The notes under the pieces are model-generated. The model saw only the letters and a program-made list of their open reading frames with translations. It searched no databases and was not told the DNA's origin. Positions 16,685 through 25,380 of a DNA stretch of 64,000 nt are shown one piece after another (the stretch's first letter is position 1; each line of letters begins with the position of its first letter). The DNA is from QVMG01 sp032073245 (GTDB lineage Bacteria; Bacteroidota; Bacteroidia; Bacteroidales; Tannerellaceae), in contig DAMANX010000001.1 in the NCBI GenBank assembly GCA_032073245.1, positions 62,001-126,000 of the forward strand. Reading direction: 5' to 3'. Both the position numbers and the translations under genes were made by a program.

Positions 16685-17794
16685 CTATTCAAGTCTGTAT
16701 TTGAATTTCTTTAAACTTACAGCCATCAGAAACACAGCCATTCCTATCAGAATGCTGACTTCTTTCCAGGCATAGGTAATATCCAATCCTTCAATCATTA
16801 TTTTCTTTATAGCAGCAATAAACCAGCGGGCTGGAATTATGCAGGATAACCATTGAAGAAATAAAGGCATACTTTCTATAGGAAATATCATTCCTGAAAG
16901 TAACATAACCGGAATCATCAGGACCATACCAGACGCAAGCATTGCCGCTACTTGTGTATTTACAATAGTAGAGACCAAAAGACCTAATGACAAGGCAACA
17001 AATATAAATATCAAAGAAACAATCCCCAGCCAGAACAAACTTCCGGCCACAGGCACGTTCAACACAAAAACGGATAGCAGAAGTATAGTACACAAATTCA
17101 CTACGGAAAGCACCAGATACGGAACTGCCTTTGCCAATATGATATAGATCGGACGAATAGGCGAAACCAAGAGCACTTCCATCGTTCCCCTCTCCTTTTC
17201 GCGTACAATTGAGATGGATGTCATCATTGCGCAAATCAACATCAGGATCAGCCCCATAACTCCCGGAACAAAGTTGTAAGCACTTTTCATCTGCGGATTA
17301 TAAAGAAGTTTGACTTCGGGTACAATCTGCATAGGTGCCTCCTGTACAGTCTTATTTATTTCTTCCTGATACGCACTAAGTATGTTTGTTGCATATCCGG
17401 TTATAGTAGTCGCCATATTAGGATCAGTCGCATCGGCAATAAGTTGTATGGATGCTTTGCCGGTATGTAATAATTCTTCATTGAATTTATCCTGAAAGGA
17501 TATAACCAAGTCTGTTTGCCCCTTCCGGAATAATTCATCTATTTCTCCGGGTGTGTCTATTATATGGGTAATATTAAAATAAGGATTGTTATTAATACGA
17601 TTTCGTAAATTCTGTGTGGCAATATCATTAGACTGATCATAGACCGCTACCCGTACATTATTTACTTCCGTACTTATTGCAAAGCCGAAAAGAATGATCT
17701 GAACGATTGGCATAACGAGCAGAATCAACATCGTCCGTTTATCGCGCAGAATATGATAAAACTCCTTTTGAACAAATGTACAAAACTGTTTCAT
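16685..17794 (-). CDS. ABC-2 type permease (YbhS-like), first of pair
   Basis: 369 residues, same topology as the following permease: TM near 25-42, periplasmic domain, then five TMs. The coupling segment VREKERGTMEVLLVSP is the conserved signature of this permease class. It starts three bases after the ATPase stop at 17798, so the pair is tightly coupled in translation. Confidence 0.9.
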   Translation of the reverse strand: MKQFCTFVQKEFYHILRDKRTMLILLVMPIVQIILFGFAISTEVNNVRVAVYDQSNDIATQNLRNRINNNPYFNITHIIDTPGEIDELFRKGQTDLVISFQDKFNEELLHTGKASIQLIADATDPNMATTITGYATNILSAYQEEINKTVQEAPMQIVPEVKLLYNPQMKSAYNFVPGVMGLILMLICAMMTSISIVREKERGTMEVLLVSPIRPIYIILAKAVPYLVLSVVNLCTILLLSVFVLNVPVAGSLFWLGIVSLIFIFVALSLGLLVSTIVNTQVAAMLASGMVLMIPVMLLSGMIFPIESMPLFLQWLSCIIPARWFIAAIKKIMIEGLDITYAWKEVSILIGMAVFLMAVSLKKFKYRLE

Positions 17795-17797
17795 GCG

Positions 17798-18541
17798 TTA
17801 AACTCCTTCCCTTTTAGCCTTTCTCGCAAGCTGGGTAAATACTTCATCCATACTTTCCACCCCGAATTGTCGTTTCAGATTGTACGGGGTATCAAGTGCA
17901 TCAATACGGCCATCCACCATGATAGAAACCCTATTGCAATATTCTGCTTCATCCATATAATGTGTAGTAACGAAAATAGTAATTCCCCTTTCTGCCGCAT
18001 CATAGATTAATTCCCAGAACTGACGCCGTGTTGCAGGATCGACTCCCCCTGTTGGTTCATCCAAAAATACAATCTTTGGTTCATGGAAGATAGAAACCGA
18101 AAAAGCCAGCTTTTGCTTCCAACCGAGAGGTAAAGATTTAACAATTGTATTTCGTTCTTCTTCGAAACCTAACGTAGAAAGTAATTGATTTATTTTTTCA
18201 GCAATATCTTTGTCTTTCATTCCATAAATACCACCATATAAGCGAATATTCTCCCAAACTTTCAGGTCTTCATACAAAGAAAACTTCTGACTCATATAAC
18301 CGATATTCTGTTTAACCTTTTCATGCTCACGGGCAATATCATATCCGGCAACCTCTCCTTTGCCGGAGGTTGGGGAACTCAACCCGCAAAGCATACGCAT
18401 AGCTGTAGTTTTTCCGGCACCGTTAGCGCCAAGAAAACCAAAGATCTCACCACGTTGAACTGTAAATGAAATATGATCCACGGCAGTAAAACGACCAAAC
18501 TGTTTTGTAAGCTGTTCTGTTTTGATTACTGTTTCTTTCAT
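17798..18541 (-). CDS. ABC transporter ATP-binding protein (multidrug efflux type)
   Basis: 247 residues, one nucleotide-binding domain. Walker A is GANGAGKTT near 38-46, Walker B IVFLDEPTGGVDPATRR near 158-174, and the H-loop is TTHYMDEAEYC. The signature loop reads LPLGWKQKLAF in place of LSGGxxQ, a divergence seen in YbhF-like second halves. It follows the other ATPase by one base. In E. coli YbhF the two domains are fused; here they are separate genes, giving a heterodimer. Confidence 0.9.
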   Translation of the reverse strand: MKETVIKTEQLTKQFGRFTAVDHISFTVQRGEIFGFLGANGAGKTTAMRMLCGLSSPTSGKGEVAGYDIAREHEKVKQNIGYMSQKFSLYEDLKVWENIRLYGGIYGMKDKDIAEKINQLLSTLGFEEERNTIVKSLPLGWKQKLAFSVSIFHEPKIVFLDEPTGGVDPATRRQFWELIYDAAERGITIFVTTHYMDEAEYCNRVSIMVDGRIDALDTPYNLKRQFGVESMDEVFTQLARKAKREGV

Positions 18542-18542
18542 A

Positions 18543-19451
18543 TCAATCTGCTGCTAATTTCATATAACAATCCTCAATTGTAGGCTGAATAGTTTTTATT
18601 TCAATCTCCGTATGCCCTTTATCCTGCAGATACCCTCTCAAATTGTCAATTGTCAATTGTCCATTGTCAATTGTCACATGATGCGTATCTCCAAAAGCAA
18701 AACTGCTCTTCACAAATGGATTTGCCCGGAGGTCTTTCAATAATCGGGGCATATTATCTGCACTTACTGCCCAAAGAACATCCTCATAGTGATCTACAAT
18801 ATATTGGGGAGTATTAATTTCCAGAAATTGCCCGTTACGGATCAATCCAATACGATCACATAAAGTAGCTTCATCCATATAGGGAGTAGAAACCAATATG
18901 GTAATCCCTTCCTTTTTCAGCTTCCCTAACATATTCCAGAATTCTTTTCGCGAAACAGGATCGACACCGGTAGTCGGTTCATCCAGAAAAAGAACATCCG
19001 GTTTGTGAATTAAGGCACAGCTTAATGCCAGTTTTTGCTTCATACCACCTGACAACTTTCCTGCGCGTCGGTTTTTAAACGGTTCTATCTGTACATAGAT
19101 ATCCTTAACCAGATCATAATTCTCTTCAATGGTCGTATTGAATAGTGTTGCAAAAAAATGAAGGTTTTCCTCTACCGTCATATCCTGATACAAAGAAAAA
19201 CGTCCCGGCATATACCCTACTTTCGCACGAATAGACTCCCATTCCTCCCGTACATCCAAACCTCCGATAGCTGCCGTGCCCTCATCCGAAAGAATAAGCG
19301 TAGCGAGAATACGGAAAAGGGTAGTTTTACCAGCACCATCCGGGCCGATAATACCAAAGATCTCTCCCTTATCCACATCAAAACTAATATCATGCAAAGC
19401 TGTTATCTTTGCATAACTTTTTGAGAGATTATGTACAGATACGGCTGTCAT
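18543..19451 (-). CDS. ABC transporter ATP-binding protein with repeat-derived insertion
   Basis: 302 residues from the Met at 19451, which abuts the adaptor stop; a further in-frame ATG at 19475 would overlap it by 23 bases. Walker A is GPDGAGKTT, the signature LSGGMKQKLAL, Walker B VLFLDEPTTGVDP, and the H-loop position is ISTPYMDE-like, with Ser-Thr-Pro instead of Thr-Thr-His, so the switch His is replaced. Near the C-terminus the chain reads VTIDNGQLTIDNLRGY, which is the translation of a dispersed ATTGTCA repeat (18641-18676) lying in frame. The protein stays open through it. Confidence 0.88.
   Translation of the reverse strand: MTAVSVHNLSKSYAKITALHDISFDVDKGEIFGIIGPDGAGKTTLFRILATLILSDEGTAAIGGLDVREEWESIRAKVGYMPGRFSLYQDMTVEENLHFFATLFNTTIEENYDLVKDIYVQIEPFKNRRAGKLSGGMKQKLALSCALIHKPDVLFLDEPTTGVDPVSRKEFWNMLGKLKKEGITILVSTPYMDEATLCDRIGLIRNGQFLEINTPQYIVDHYEDVLWAVSADNMPRLLKDLRANPFVKSSFAFGDTHHVTIDNGQLTIDNLRGYLQDKGHTEIEIKTIQPTIEDCYMKLAAD
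18641..18676. repeat. ATTGTCA tandem repeat inside a coding region
   Basis: Five near-identical copies of the 7-base unit ATTGTCA (one as ATTGTCC) in direct tandem, within the ATPase gene at 18543-19451 and kept in frame. Similar ATTGACAATTGAC strings are common intergenic repeats in Bacteroidetes and cyanobacteria. Confidence 0.85.
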
Positions 19452-19452
19452 A

Positions 19453-20343
19453 TTATTCGAATTTAACATCGGCATACATCCCGATCTTCAATAAATCATC
19501 ATTCGCAACAGCTATTTTTATAGCATAGACAAGGTTTACTCTCTCATCGCGTGTCTGAATAGTTTTAGGAGTAAATTCCGACTTACCGGATATCCAGATA
19601 ACCTCACCCTGATAGGATCGGCTTTCCTTTTCTTCATAATCGGCATAGACAGTCACCTTTTGTCCGATTTTTAATTGAGTCAATTGTCCCGAGGTTACAT
19701 AAGCACGTAGTATCATGTTTTTTAAATCAGCCACTTTAAAGAGCGGTTTACCAACCGAAGTAAATTCTCCCTGTTCCGCATATTTTACCAATACAGTGCC
19801 ATCAATAGGACTTACAATATGACTCTTCATCAATTGGTCTTCAATTTGAGCCACTTGAATATCCAAAGCCGAACTTTCGCTACTTACTCCCATATTTCCT
19901 CTTTCCAAAGTTGATAATTGAGCTGCCAGTTGTTTTTCAAGTACTGCAATCTGGGCAACAATATCATCCAATTGTTTATTAGTGGCAGCGTTTGCTTCAA
20001 TTAGCCTTTGAGTACGTTCTTGTTCTCGTTTCTGCGTAGCAATCTGTTGCTGAGTCGCAGCAATTTGTTTGGATATATCCTGACGCCGACTATTGACTGT
20101 TCCCATATTTGAGAGTAATTGCATCTTCGATAAATGAAGCTGTATTGTATCGATATATCCGATTTCTTCATTCATCCGGATCTCCTGTCCTTCATTGAGA
20201 TCAAAAACCATTAGTTTCCCTGCTGCTTCTGCAGATACGATAACTTCAGTCGCTTCAAAAACACCTGATGCATCATACTTATATTTCCCATTCTGGCAAG
20301 AGACAGCCATTAATATAAGTCCTAAGATTAAAAGCTTTTTCAT
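19453..20343 (-). CDS. HlyD-family membrane fusion lipoprotein (efflux adaptor)
   Basis: 296 residues. The N-terminus MKKLLILGLILMAVSCQNG is a lipoprotein signal with lipid-modified Cys17, so it is likely anchored in the inner membrane. A biotinyl-lipoyl half (VSAEAAGKLMVFDLNEGQ), a helical hairpin rich in Q and K (about 75-165), a second lipoyl half (IVSPIDGTVLVKYAEQGEF) and a beta-barrel domain follow in the order of YhiI/YbhG adaptors. It bridges the ABC permeases to the TolC-like protein encoded directly upstream. Confidence 0.92.
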   Translation of the reverse strand: MKKLLILGLILMAVSCQNGKYKYDASGVFEATEVIVSAEAAGKLMVFDLNEGQEIRMNEEIGYIDTIQLHLSKMQLLSNMGTVNSRRQDISKQIAATQQQIATQKREQERTQRLIEANAATNKQLDDIVAQIAVLEKQLAAQLSTLERGNMGVSSESSALDIQVAQIEDQLMKSHIVSPIDGTVLVKYAEQGEFTSVGKPLFKVADLKNMILRAYVTSGQLTQLKIGQKVTVYADYEEKESRSYQGEVIWISGKSEFTPKTIQTRDERVNLVYAIKIAVANDDLLKIGMYADVKFE

Positions 20344-20348
20344 CTTAT

Positions 20349-21650
20349 TTATTTGTTTAATGTATTCTTTAATTGATAGATAGACTTAATCATTTCTATT
20401 TCATGAAGTGCTTTGTTACGACGTGCCGTTTGTTCAGCACTTATATCACGTACGAGATCGTTCACACTCATTGTTCCATTATCGACTTTTGCCTCTGATG
20501 CTTTTTTGATATTTGAACGTAAACGGATAATCTGATCGTCATCCAGGATTATATTCAAATACTTATCTATTTCGGTTTGTTGCTGAATCGTTTTCAAACG
20601 GGTATTAAAATCGAAAACATCTTGTTGAACTCTTATTTTACTAATTCCATTATCTATTTTGCGCAAATCATTCTTGCGTGTATAAAGACCTCCAAAATTC
20701 CAGGAGAGCCTAAGGCCTCCGATTGCGTAAGCTCTGAATCCCTCTTCGAACATATTTAATGCCGGATTTCCATATCCTCCCTGAATGAATGCACTGAATT
20801 TCGGCAGGTTATTTGCTGTTATATTCTTCCTTTGTGATTCCAGTTGTTTAATATTGGCATCATACAACGCCAATTCAGGACGCAAATACCATTCTTTATT
20901 GTTTGTTATGCCCAGATCACGAACAGCAAATTGAGGAACAATCTCCGGCTTTATAATTTGAAGACCTTTTCCCGAAGGTTCTCCTATAAAATAGGCGAAC
21001 ATATTTGCATAGGCTTGCCGGGTAGCCTCTAATTCTATTTTCTGCTGGGATGTATTCAGTATTTCTACACTTACAGCATCCAAATCTGCTTGATTAGCTA
21101 CACCATTGCGCATAGATCCGGATACTTTATCATAGTTTGACTTTAATTCATTTGCATAGATACTATTGAGAACCAGCTGTTCATCCAACATAAGAATACC
21201 GAAAAAGATATCATTAATCCTTTCATTCAAGGCATACATATCAACCTCATACTGATTTCGCTCTACTTCATAATCAGCTTCAATACGTTCCTTTTGTGAC
21301 TTTATCACTCCACCGTCCCAAATAGTTTGATTGACTTCTGCCACAGCCTGATACTGATCTTTATTGATCGTAGGGATATCTACACCTGGTATCGAAATCG
21401 GTATTTCTGTAACTTCTGTCTGGTAGGTAGCTTTTGCCGACAGGGAAAACTGCGGTAGATACCCTTTTGAAGCATTTGTAAGATTATACTCCTTGCTTTG
21501 GCCTATAAGGCCATATACCTTTATCTGTGGATAATTCACACGAGCCTTTTCATAACAATCCTGAATGGTGAGTTGACCATATATTGTAAAACTTAGCAGG
21601 GTAAATAATACCGTGCAGAATATTCTAAATCTGTTCATCTGCATATTCAT
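20349..21650 (-). CDS. TolC-family outer membrane efflux protein
   Basis: 433 residues with a signal peptide ending near SFTIYG-Q. The OEP architecture is visible: LTIQDCYEKARVNYP at the mature N-terminus, long helical stretches, and the repeated half with RPELALYDANIKQLESQRK near 270. AEVNQTIWDGGVIKSQK marks the barrel-to-helix junction. First structural gene of the export operon, five bases before the adaptor gene, and 167 bases downstream of the tetR-like gene. Confidence 0.93.
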   Translation of the reverse strand: MNMQMNRFRIFCTVLFTLLSFTIYGQLTIQDCYEKARVNYPQIKVYGLIGQSKEYNLTNASKGYLPQFSLSAKATYQTEVTEIPISIPGVDIPTINKDQYQAVAEVNQTIWDGGVIKSQKERIEADYEVERNQYEVDMYALNERINDIFFGILMLDEQLVLNSIYANELKSNYDKVSGSMRNGVANQADLDAVSVEILNTSQQKIELEATRQAYANMFAYFIGEPSGKGLQIIKPEIVPQFAVRDLGITNNKEWYLRPELALYDANIKQLESQRKNITANNLPKFSAFIQGGYGNPALNMFEEGFRAYAIGGLRLSWNFGGLYTRKNDLRKIDNGISKIRVQQDVFDFNTRLKTIQQQTEIDKYLNIILDDDQIIRLRSNIKKASEAKVDNGTMSVNDLVRDISAEQTARRNKALHEIEMIKSIYQLKNTLNK

Positions 21651-21817
21651 TTATATAATCAGATTTGTAATTTATCAATTATCATTTTGTCATATTTCCC
21701 ATAATTTGCGAACAAAACATAGCTGTTTCAAAGACAAACTATAGCGAGAAACATTTTTTAAGATATCATATATCAATCTATTTCTTTTATATTCTATCAC
21801 ATTGTTATTGACTATAA

Positions 21818-22438
21818 TTAAGGACGAAGACTTTTTAGTACTGTCTCTACAATATCCTTTTTTCTTTGCTCAAGGAAATACGATCTTTGACTTTCAACAA
21901 CTTCTAATACCATTGTATACAAAGGCATAGCTACAAAAGTGAAAATATTAAGTGATAGTATGGTAAAAAGTAAATCCTGTGGAGTAATCGGACGAATATT
22001 CCCTTTCTTAATCTCTCTTTCCAAATCCTTACCTAAGCTTTCGAATATTAATTGAGGATTATTGCCCAAGGCTTCTCTGGCCAATGCTATCCTTGTAGAA
22101 CTATTAGTCATATCTGACAATATCAACATAGGCAGTTTGGGGTTATCTAAAAGAACATCAAAATGCGCTTCAATCATGCGTTTTAATTTGTCTTCAAAAC
22201 TTTCCCCGGGTACATTCGGTGTATGAAAAGCATTGGTAAATAAAACTATTTTATTCTCGAATATTTTTTCGAACAACCTATCTTTTGTCCTAAAATAATA
22301 ATGTACCATAGCATGATTGCAACCTGCTTCCTTCGCAATCTCTGTGGTTGATGTCCGTACAAATCCCTTGTCTAAAAATAATCTTTCTGCTGCATCCAGA
22401 ATCTTTTGTTCCATTGATATATCTTCTTTCTTGTCCAT
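21818..22438 (-). CDS. TetR-family transcriptional regulator of the efflux operon
   Basis: 206 residues from the Met at 22438; a further in-frame ATG at 22477 would add MCKTIVNYLIHSL, which is not TetR-like and would place the start six bases from the operator palindrome. The HTH is textbook: ILDAAERLFLDKGFVRTSTTEIAKEAGC followed by HYYFRTKDRLFEKIF (each residue run within the first 60 positions). The C-terminal helical ligand domain is of the CecR/YbiH size class. It heads the operon and probably represses itself and the export genes through the palindrome at 22483-22511. Confidence 0.92.
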   Translation of the reverse strand: MDKKEDISMEQKILDAAERLFLDKGFVRTSTTEIAKEAGCNHAMVHYYFRTKDRLFEKIFENKIVLFTNAFHTPNVPGESFEDKLKRMIEAHFDVLLDNPKLPMLILSDMTNSSTRIALAREALGNNPQLIFESLGKDLEREIKKGNIRPITPQDLLFTILSLNIFTFVAMPLYTMVLEVVESQRSYFLEQRKKDIVETVLKSLRP

Positions 22439-22482
22439 CAAAGAATGTATTAAGTAATTAACAATCGTTTTACACATAATGT

Positions 22483-22511
22483 TTAACAGACGTATTTAAC
22501 AAGTCTGTTAA
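22483..22511. promoter_or_regulatory. TetR operator-like palindrome
   Basis: TTAACAGAC (22483-22491) and GTCTGTTAA (22503-22511) are perfect inverted repeats with an 11-base spacer, immediately upstream of the tetR-like gene. On the minus strand the centre carries TAAATACG/TACGTCTG, a partial match to the -7 box, with a TTTG about 20 bases before it, so a bound repressor would block the promoter. Inference from position and symmetry. Confidence 0.75.
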
Positions 22512-22619
22512 TTGATGCAAAGGAGAACTTTTTATTTGAGTAAGCCAAACAAAAACGCACAATTAAATTATTTTAACGCAAGTCAATAACGAGTTTATTT
22601 AAGTCGAGGGAGATATAAC

Positions 22620-22723
22620 TTGCGACGGTGGTAGAGACAAGGCTTGCCTTGTCTCCTCTGGTAATGACTGGAATCCCGACAGGATAGGAGACAGGGCAAG
22701 CCCAGTCTCTACTATGGTTGCAA
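22620..22723. repeat. Palindromic repeat, GTAGAGACAAGG family
   Basis: GTAGAGACAAGGCTTGCC onward (22631-22656) is inverted at 22687-22712 with three mismatches; each arm is itself a palindrome (GACAAGGC/GCCTTGTC). The flanking TTGCGAC and GTTGCAA extend the symmetry. It takes up the middle of the gap 22439-22868, which otherwise holds the operator and the terminator at 22812. Confidence 0.88.
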
Positions 22724-22811
22724 ATTTTCAAATCTTAAAACAACTTGAAGAAAACAAGTGATTATGCAAAAAGAAAGAAAAAATGGGTATAGCCGTACAA
22801 GCTATTATGAG

Positions 22812-22840
22812 TAAAAAAACAAAAGCCTCGTGAAGCTTTA
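22812..22840 (-). terminator. Terminator of the M23 peptidase gene
   Basis: On the minus strand AAAGCTTCACGAGGCTTT forms a short hairpin followed by TG and seven T, about 30 bases after the peptidase stop. Confidence 0.65.
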
Positions 22841-22868
22841 ACAAAATGTGAATTGAGGGGTAATTGAC

Positions 22869-23666
22869 TCATCTAGCCACTAATTGATTAGGTAGGGGAT
22901 CCACTGTCCGTACATTAATACTATTTCCTTTTTTAGTACACAATAAACTCTTTTGCTGTAAATGCTGTGTTTGGAAATCAAATACAAGTTCCGGATTAAA
23001 ATGTTGACCATTAATACGCGTTTCAAAATGAAGATGCTCTGTAGTAGCTCTTCCTGTACGCCCTGTTAAAGCTATAGGAGTACCAGCCTGCACAAGATCT
23101 CCCGGTTTGACAAGGTTTTTGGAATTATGACTATATACTGTTTCTAAACCATTATAATGGCGAACTACAACTACATTTCCATACGCGGCATATACCTGAG
23201 ACATACGAACCACTCCATCAAAAGCGACCACAATAGTATCATTAGCTCTTGTTTTTAAATCGATACCCGAATGATTCACCCGACGTCCGGCATACGGAGA
23301 AATAACTTTTGCACCACATAATGGAAATGCATAATCTTTCTCTTTCAAATAAGCCAGGTCTATAATTTCTGTATTATTATCAGAAAAAAGCATTGCATCC
23401 TGTGTTCTGACATGATTCTTATCTCGGGCAGTAAAATCTAAAGTAACATTTTTATAAGGATATTTTATCTCTTCCCAGGTTGGCTGAGGCATAATCAGAT
23501 CAAAGGGTGTTATACAAGGGGGAGTAAGTAAATCGGTTTGAGGAAATATAATAGCGGTATTTTGTACAGTATCCATAGATAATAATTGAGGAGTATGACA
23601 GGATACGGTACCTAAAAACAGTACAAAGGCTGCCCCAAATATTACTTTGCTTATTCTTTTTTTCAT
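22869..23666 (-). CDS. M23 (LytM) family peptidase, putative lipoprotein
   Basis: 265 residues from the Met at 23666; the nine-residue upstream extension lies within the promoter and leader. The N-terminus MKKRISKVIFGAAFVLFLGTVSC fits a lipoprotein signal. The C-terminal half is a LytM domain: GRRVNHSGIDLK (His and Asp zinc ligands), then YSHNSKNLVKPGDLV, then EHLHFETRING carrying the HxH ligand pair. All ligands appear intact, so it should be an active peptidoglycan endopeptidase in the periplasm or at the outer membrane. Monocistronic, with its own promoter box and terminator. Confidence 0.92.
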   Translation of the reverse strand: MKKRISKVIFGAAFVLFLGTVSCHTPQLLSMDTVQNTAIIFPQTDLLTPPCITPFDLIMPQPTWEEIKYPYKNVTLDFTARDKNHVRTQDAMLFSDNNTEIIDLAYLKEKDYAFPLCGAKVISPYAGRRVNHSGIDLKTRANDTIVVAFDGVVRMSQVYAAYGNVVVVRHYNGLETVYSHNSKNLVKPGDLVQAGTPIALTGRTGRATTEHLHFETRINGQHFNPELVFDFQTQHLQQKSLLCTKKGNSINVRTVDPLPNQLVAR

Positions 23667-23690
23667 TACTATTATAGAATGTTGCGGGTG

Positions 23691-23698
23691 CAAATATA
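23691..23698 (-). promoter_or_regulatory. Bacteroidetes -7 box for the M23 peptidase gene
   Basis: TATATTTG on the minus strand, exact TAnnTTTG match, 24 bases before the chosen ATG. Confidence 0.65.
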
Positions 23699-23855
23699 CA
23701 AAAAAACAATTACCTATGGCTGAACAACATTCTCACAAGCTTATGCTTATTAATAAGATACATAAAAACTATATCTACTAAAGAAGTGTTTTATTTATAA
23801 CTAAGAAAAGATCAGAAAGAGATCCTTATAAATTTATATATAAAACAAAAAAGAT

Positions 23856-24155
23856 ATGGAATCATTTAATGAAATTATCAAAGGTGATAAACCAGTATTA
23901 GTTGATTTTTTTGCTACCTGGTGTGGCCCGTGCAAAGCGATTGCACCTATTGTAGAAGAAATAGGAAAAGAAATTCAGGGCGTTGCCCGTGTTCTCAAAA
24001 TAGATATAGATAAAAATCAACAACTAGCGAATAAATTTCAAATCCAGATGGTACCGACATTTATAGTATTCAAGAATGGAGAAGCAGTCTGGCGTAAATC
24101 AGGAGTCTTAGATAAAAAAACTTTACTACAATCTATCAAGGAGAACTTAGACTAA
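23856..24155 (+). CDS. trxA: Thioredoxin
   Basis: 99 residues, the full thioredoxin domain with no signal peptide. Active site WCGPC (Cys23 and Cys26), buried Asp in VLVDFFATW, and the cis-Pro in QMVPTFIVFKNGE. Cytoplasmic disulfide reductase; start preceded by an A-rich leader. Divergent from the M23 peptidase gene. Confidence 0.95.
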   Translation: MESFNEIIKGDKPVLVDFFATWCGPCKAIAPIVEEIGKEIQGVARVLKIDIDKNQQLANKFQIQMVPTFIVFKNGEAVWRKSGVLDKKTLLQSIKENLD

Positions 24156-24225
24156 ATATAAAGTTTATTAAGTATTCCTCTATTCGATTATTCCGATAGC
24201 TGCATTTCATATTGGGCTTTTTTTG

Positions 24226-24233
24226 TAAGTTTG
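24226..24233 (+). promoter_or_regulatory. Bacteroidetes -7 box for the 24264 gene
   Basis: TAAGTTTG, exact consensus, 30 bases before the ATG at 24264. It marks the start of a three-gene unit running to 25962. Confidence 0.6.
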
Positions 24234-24263
24234 TATCCCTAAACATAAAATAGAAAAGCAAAT

Positions 24264-24899
24264 ATGAGTATATTTTCCAATCTCTTCGGTAAGAAGAAGG
24301 ACGATGATGCGATTGATATCAACGAACGATCAGTAGAGGAATTCATGACACTTGTTCGTGTATACTATCAATCTGTTATGGCTGTAAACCTTGGAATTAC
24401 CAATGTTAACATGCTTCCTGATTTGGCATTATTCAAACGGATGCTAAAGATTCCAACTCAAAACAACAAACCTGGCTTGGCCGAGAAATCACGTGTTCGC
24501 AAAGTATTAATGGCTGATTATGGTTTAAATGAATCTTTTTTTAAAGAAATAGATGCTTCCATAAAAAAGAACTGTAAATCACAACAGCATATTCAAACCT
24601 ATTTTTATCAATTCCAGGGTTTCTGTACGGAACTTTTTAATCTTCTGGATAATTTGATGAAATTGAAATTCCGTTTCTCTATGCTTGTAAATAAACTCTT
24701 GTACGCCCAAACTCAGAAAACAGTTCACGATATGCTGACCAAGTCGGAGTGGAAAGAGGTGAATGATCAGAAAGCAGCATGGAGTATCCGTAAATATGCG
24801 GAAACATTAAACTATTCTGAACAATGGATTACTGATTTTGTATACAACATCGTTATGTTAGCCAAAAAGGATGCTAAACGGGATAGGAAACGAAAATAA
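24264..24899 (+). CDS. Uncharacterised Bacteroidetes protein, all-helical
   Basis: 211 residues. It begins with MSIFSNLFGKKKDDD, an amphipathic start followed by a charged linker, then a continuous helical domain with conserved-looking segments (VRVYYQSVMAVNLGITNV, KSRVRKVLMADYG, QFQGFCTELFNLLDNLMKL), and ends in a basic tail (KKDAKRDRKRK). No membrane segment, no catalytic motif. I do not recognise a characterised family; similar proteins occur among Bacteroidales. It starts a run with a GNAT acetyltransferase and a DNA-glycosylase-fold protein. Confidence 0.75.
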   Translation: MSIFSNLFGKKKDDDAIDINERSVEEFMTLVRVYYQSVMAVNLGITNVNMLPDLALFKRMLKIPTQNNKPGLAEKSRVRKVLMADYGLNESFFKEIDASIKKNCKSQQHIQTYFYQFQGFCTELFNLLDNLMKLKFRFSMLVNKLLYAQTQKTVHDMLTKSEWKEVNDQKAAWSIRKYAETLNYSEQWITDFVYNIVMLAKKDAKRDRKRK

Positions 24900-24908
24900 T
24901 ATCCAATC

Positions 24909-25367
24909 ATGCCTTATTCAGATATTAACCGTGTCATAGAACAAGATCTTACTGAAATAACAAACGTATGGGAAGCTTCCGTTCGTGCGACACACCATTT
25001 CCTGAAAGAGGAAGACATTCGATTTTTTAAATCGCAGATAGCGAATTATATACACAAAGTGGAGGCTTTTTGTATAAAAAATACAGATAATAACATTGTC
25101 GGATTTATTGGTATCGCTGATAAAAATATAGAAATGTTATTCATCCATCCCTCTGAACGAGGGAAAGGGCTAGGTAAAAAGTTTCTGCATTTTGCTTTTG
25201 ATCAATTTGATGCCAATAAAGTAGACGTTAATGAGCAAAATGAACAAGCTCTTTTCTTTTATCAGAAGATGGGATTTACTATTGTATGCCGTGACGAACT
25301 GGATGGTTCCGGTAAACCTTATCCTATATTGCACTTGAAACTTAGCCAACAAAATAAAGAAATGTAA
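24909..25367 (+). CDS. GNAT-family N-acetyltransferase
   Basis: 152 residues. The acetyl-CoA loop reads ERGKGLGKKFL (Q/RxxGxG/A type) near residues 86-96, preceded by the beta-4 strand IEMLFIHPS and followed by VNEQNEQALFFYQKMGF, the standard beta-5/alpha-4 region. YjaB-like in length and in the tail QKMGFTIVCRDELDGSGKPYP. Substrate unknown. Nine bases after the previous gene. Confidence 0.9.
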   Translation: MPYSDINRVIEQDLTEITNVWEASVRATHHFLKEEDIRFFKSQIANYIHKVEAFCIKNTDNNIVGFIGIADKNIEMLFIHPSERGKGLGKKFLHFAFDQFDANKVDVNEQNEQALFFYQKMGFTIVCRDELDGSGKPYPILHLKLSQQNKEM

Positions 25368-25380
25368 CCCGCATTATTCT

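Noticed and set aside
22439..22477. Longer N-terminus for the TetR-like protein
   Set aside because: The extra residues do not resemble a TetR start and would put the ATG six bases from the operator.
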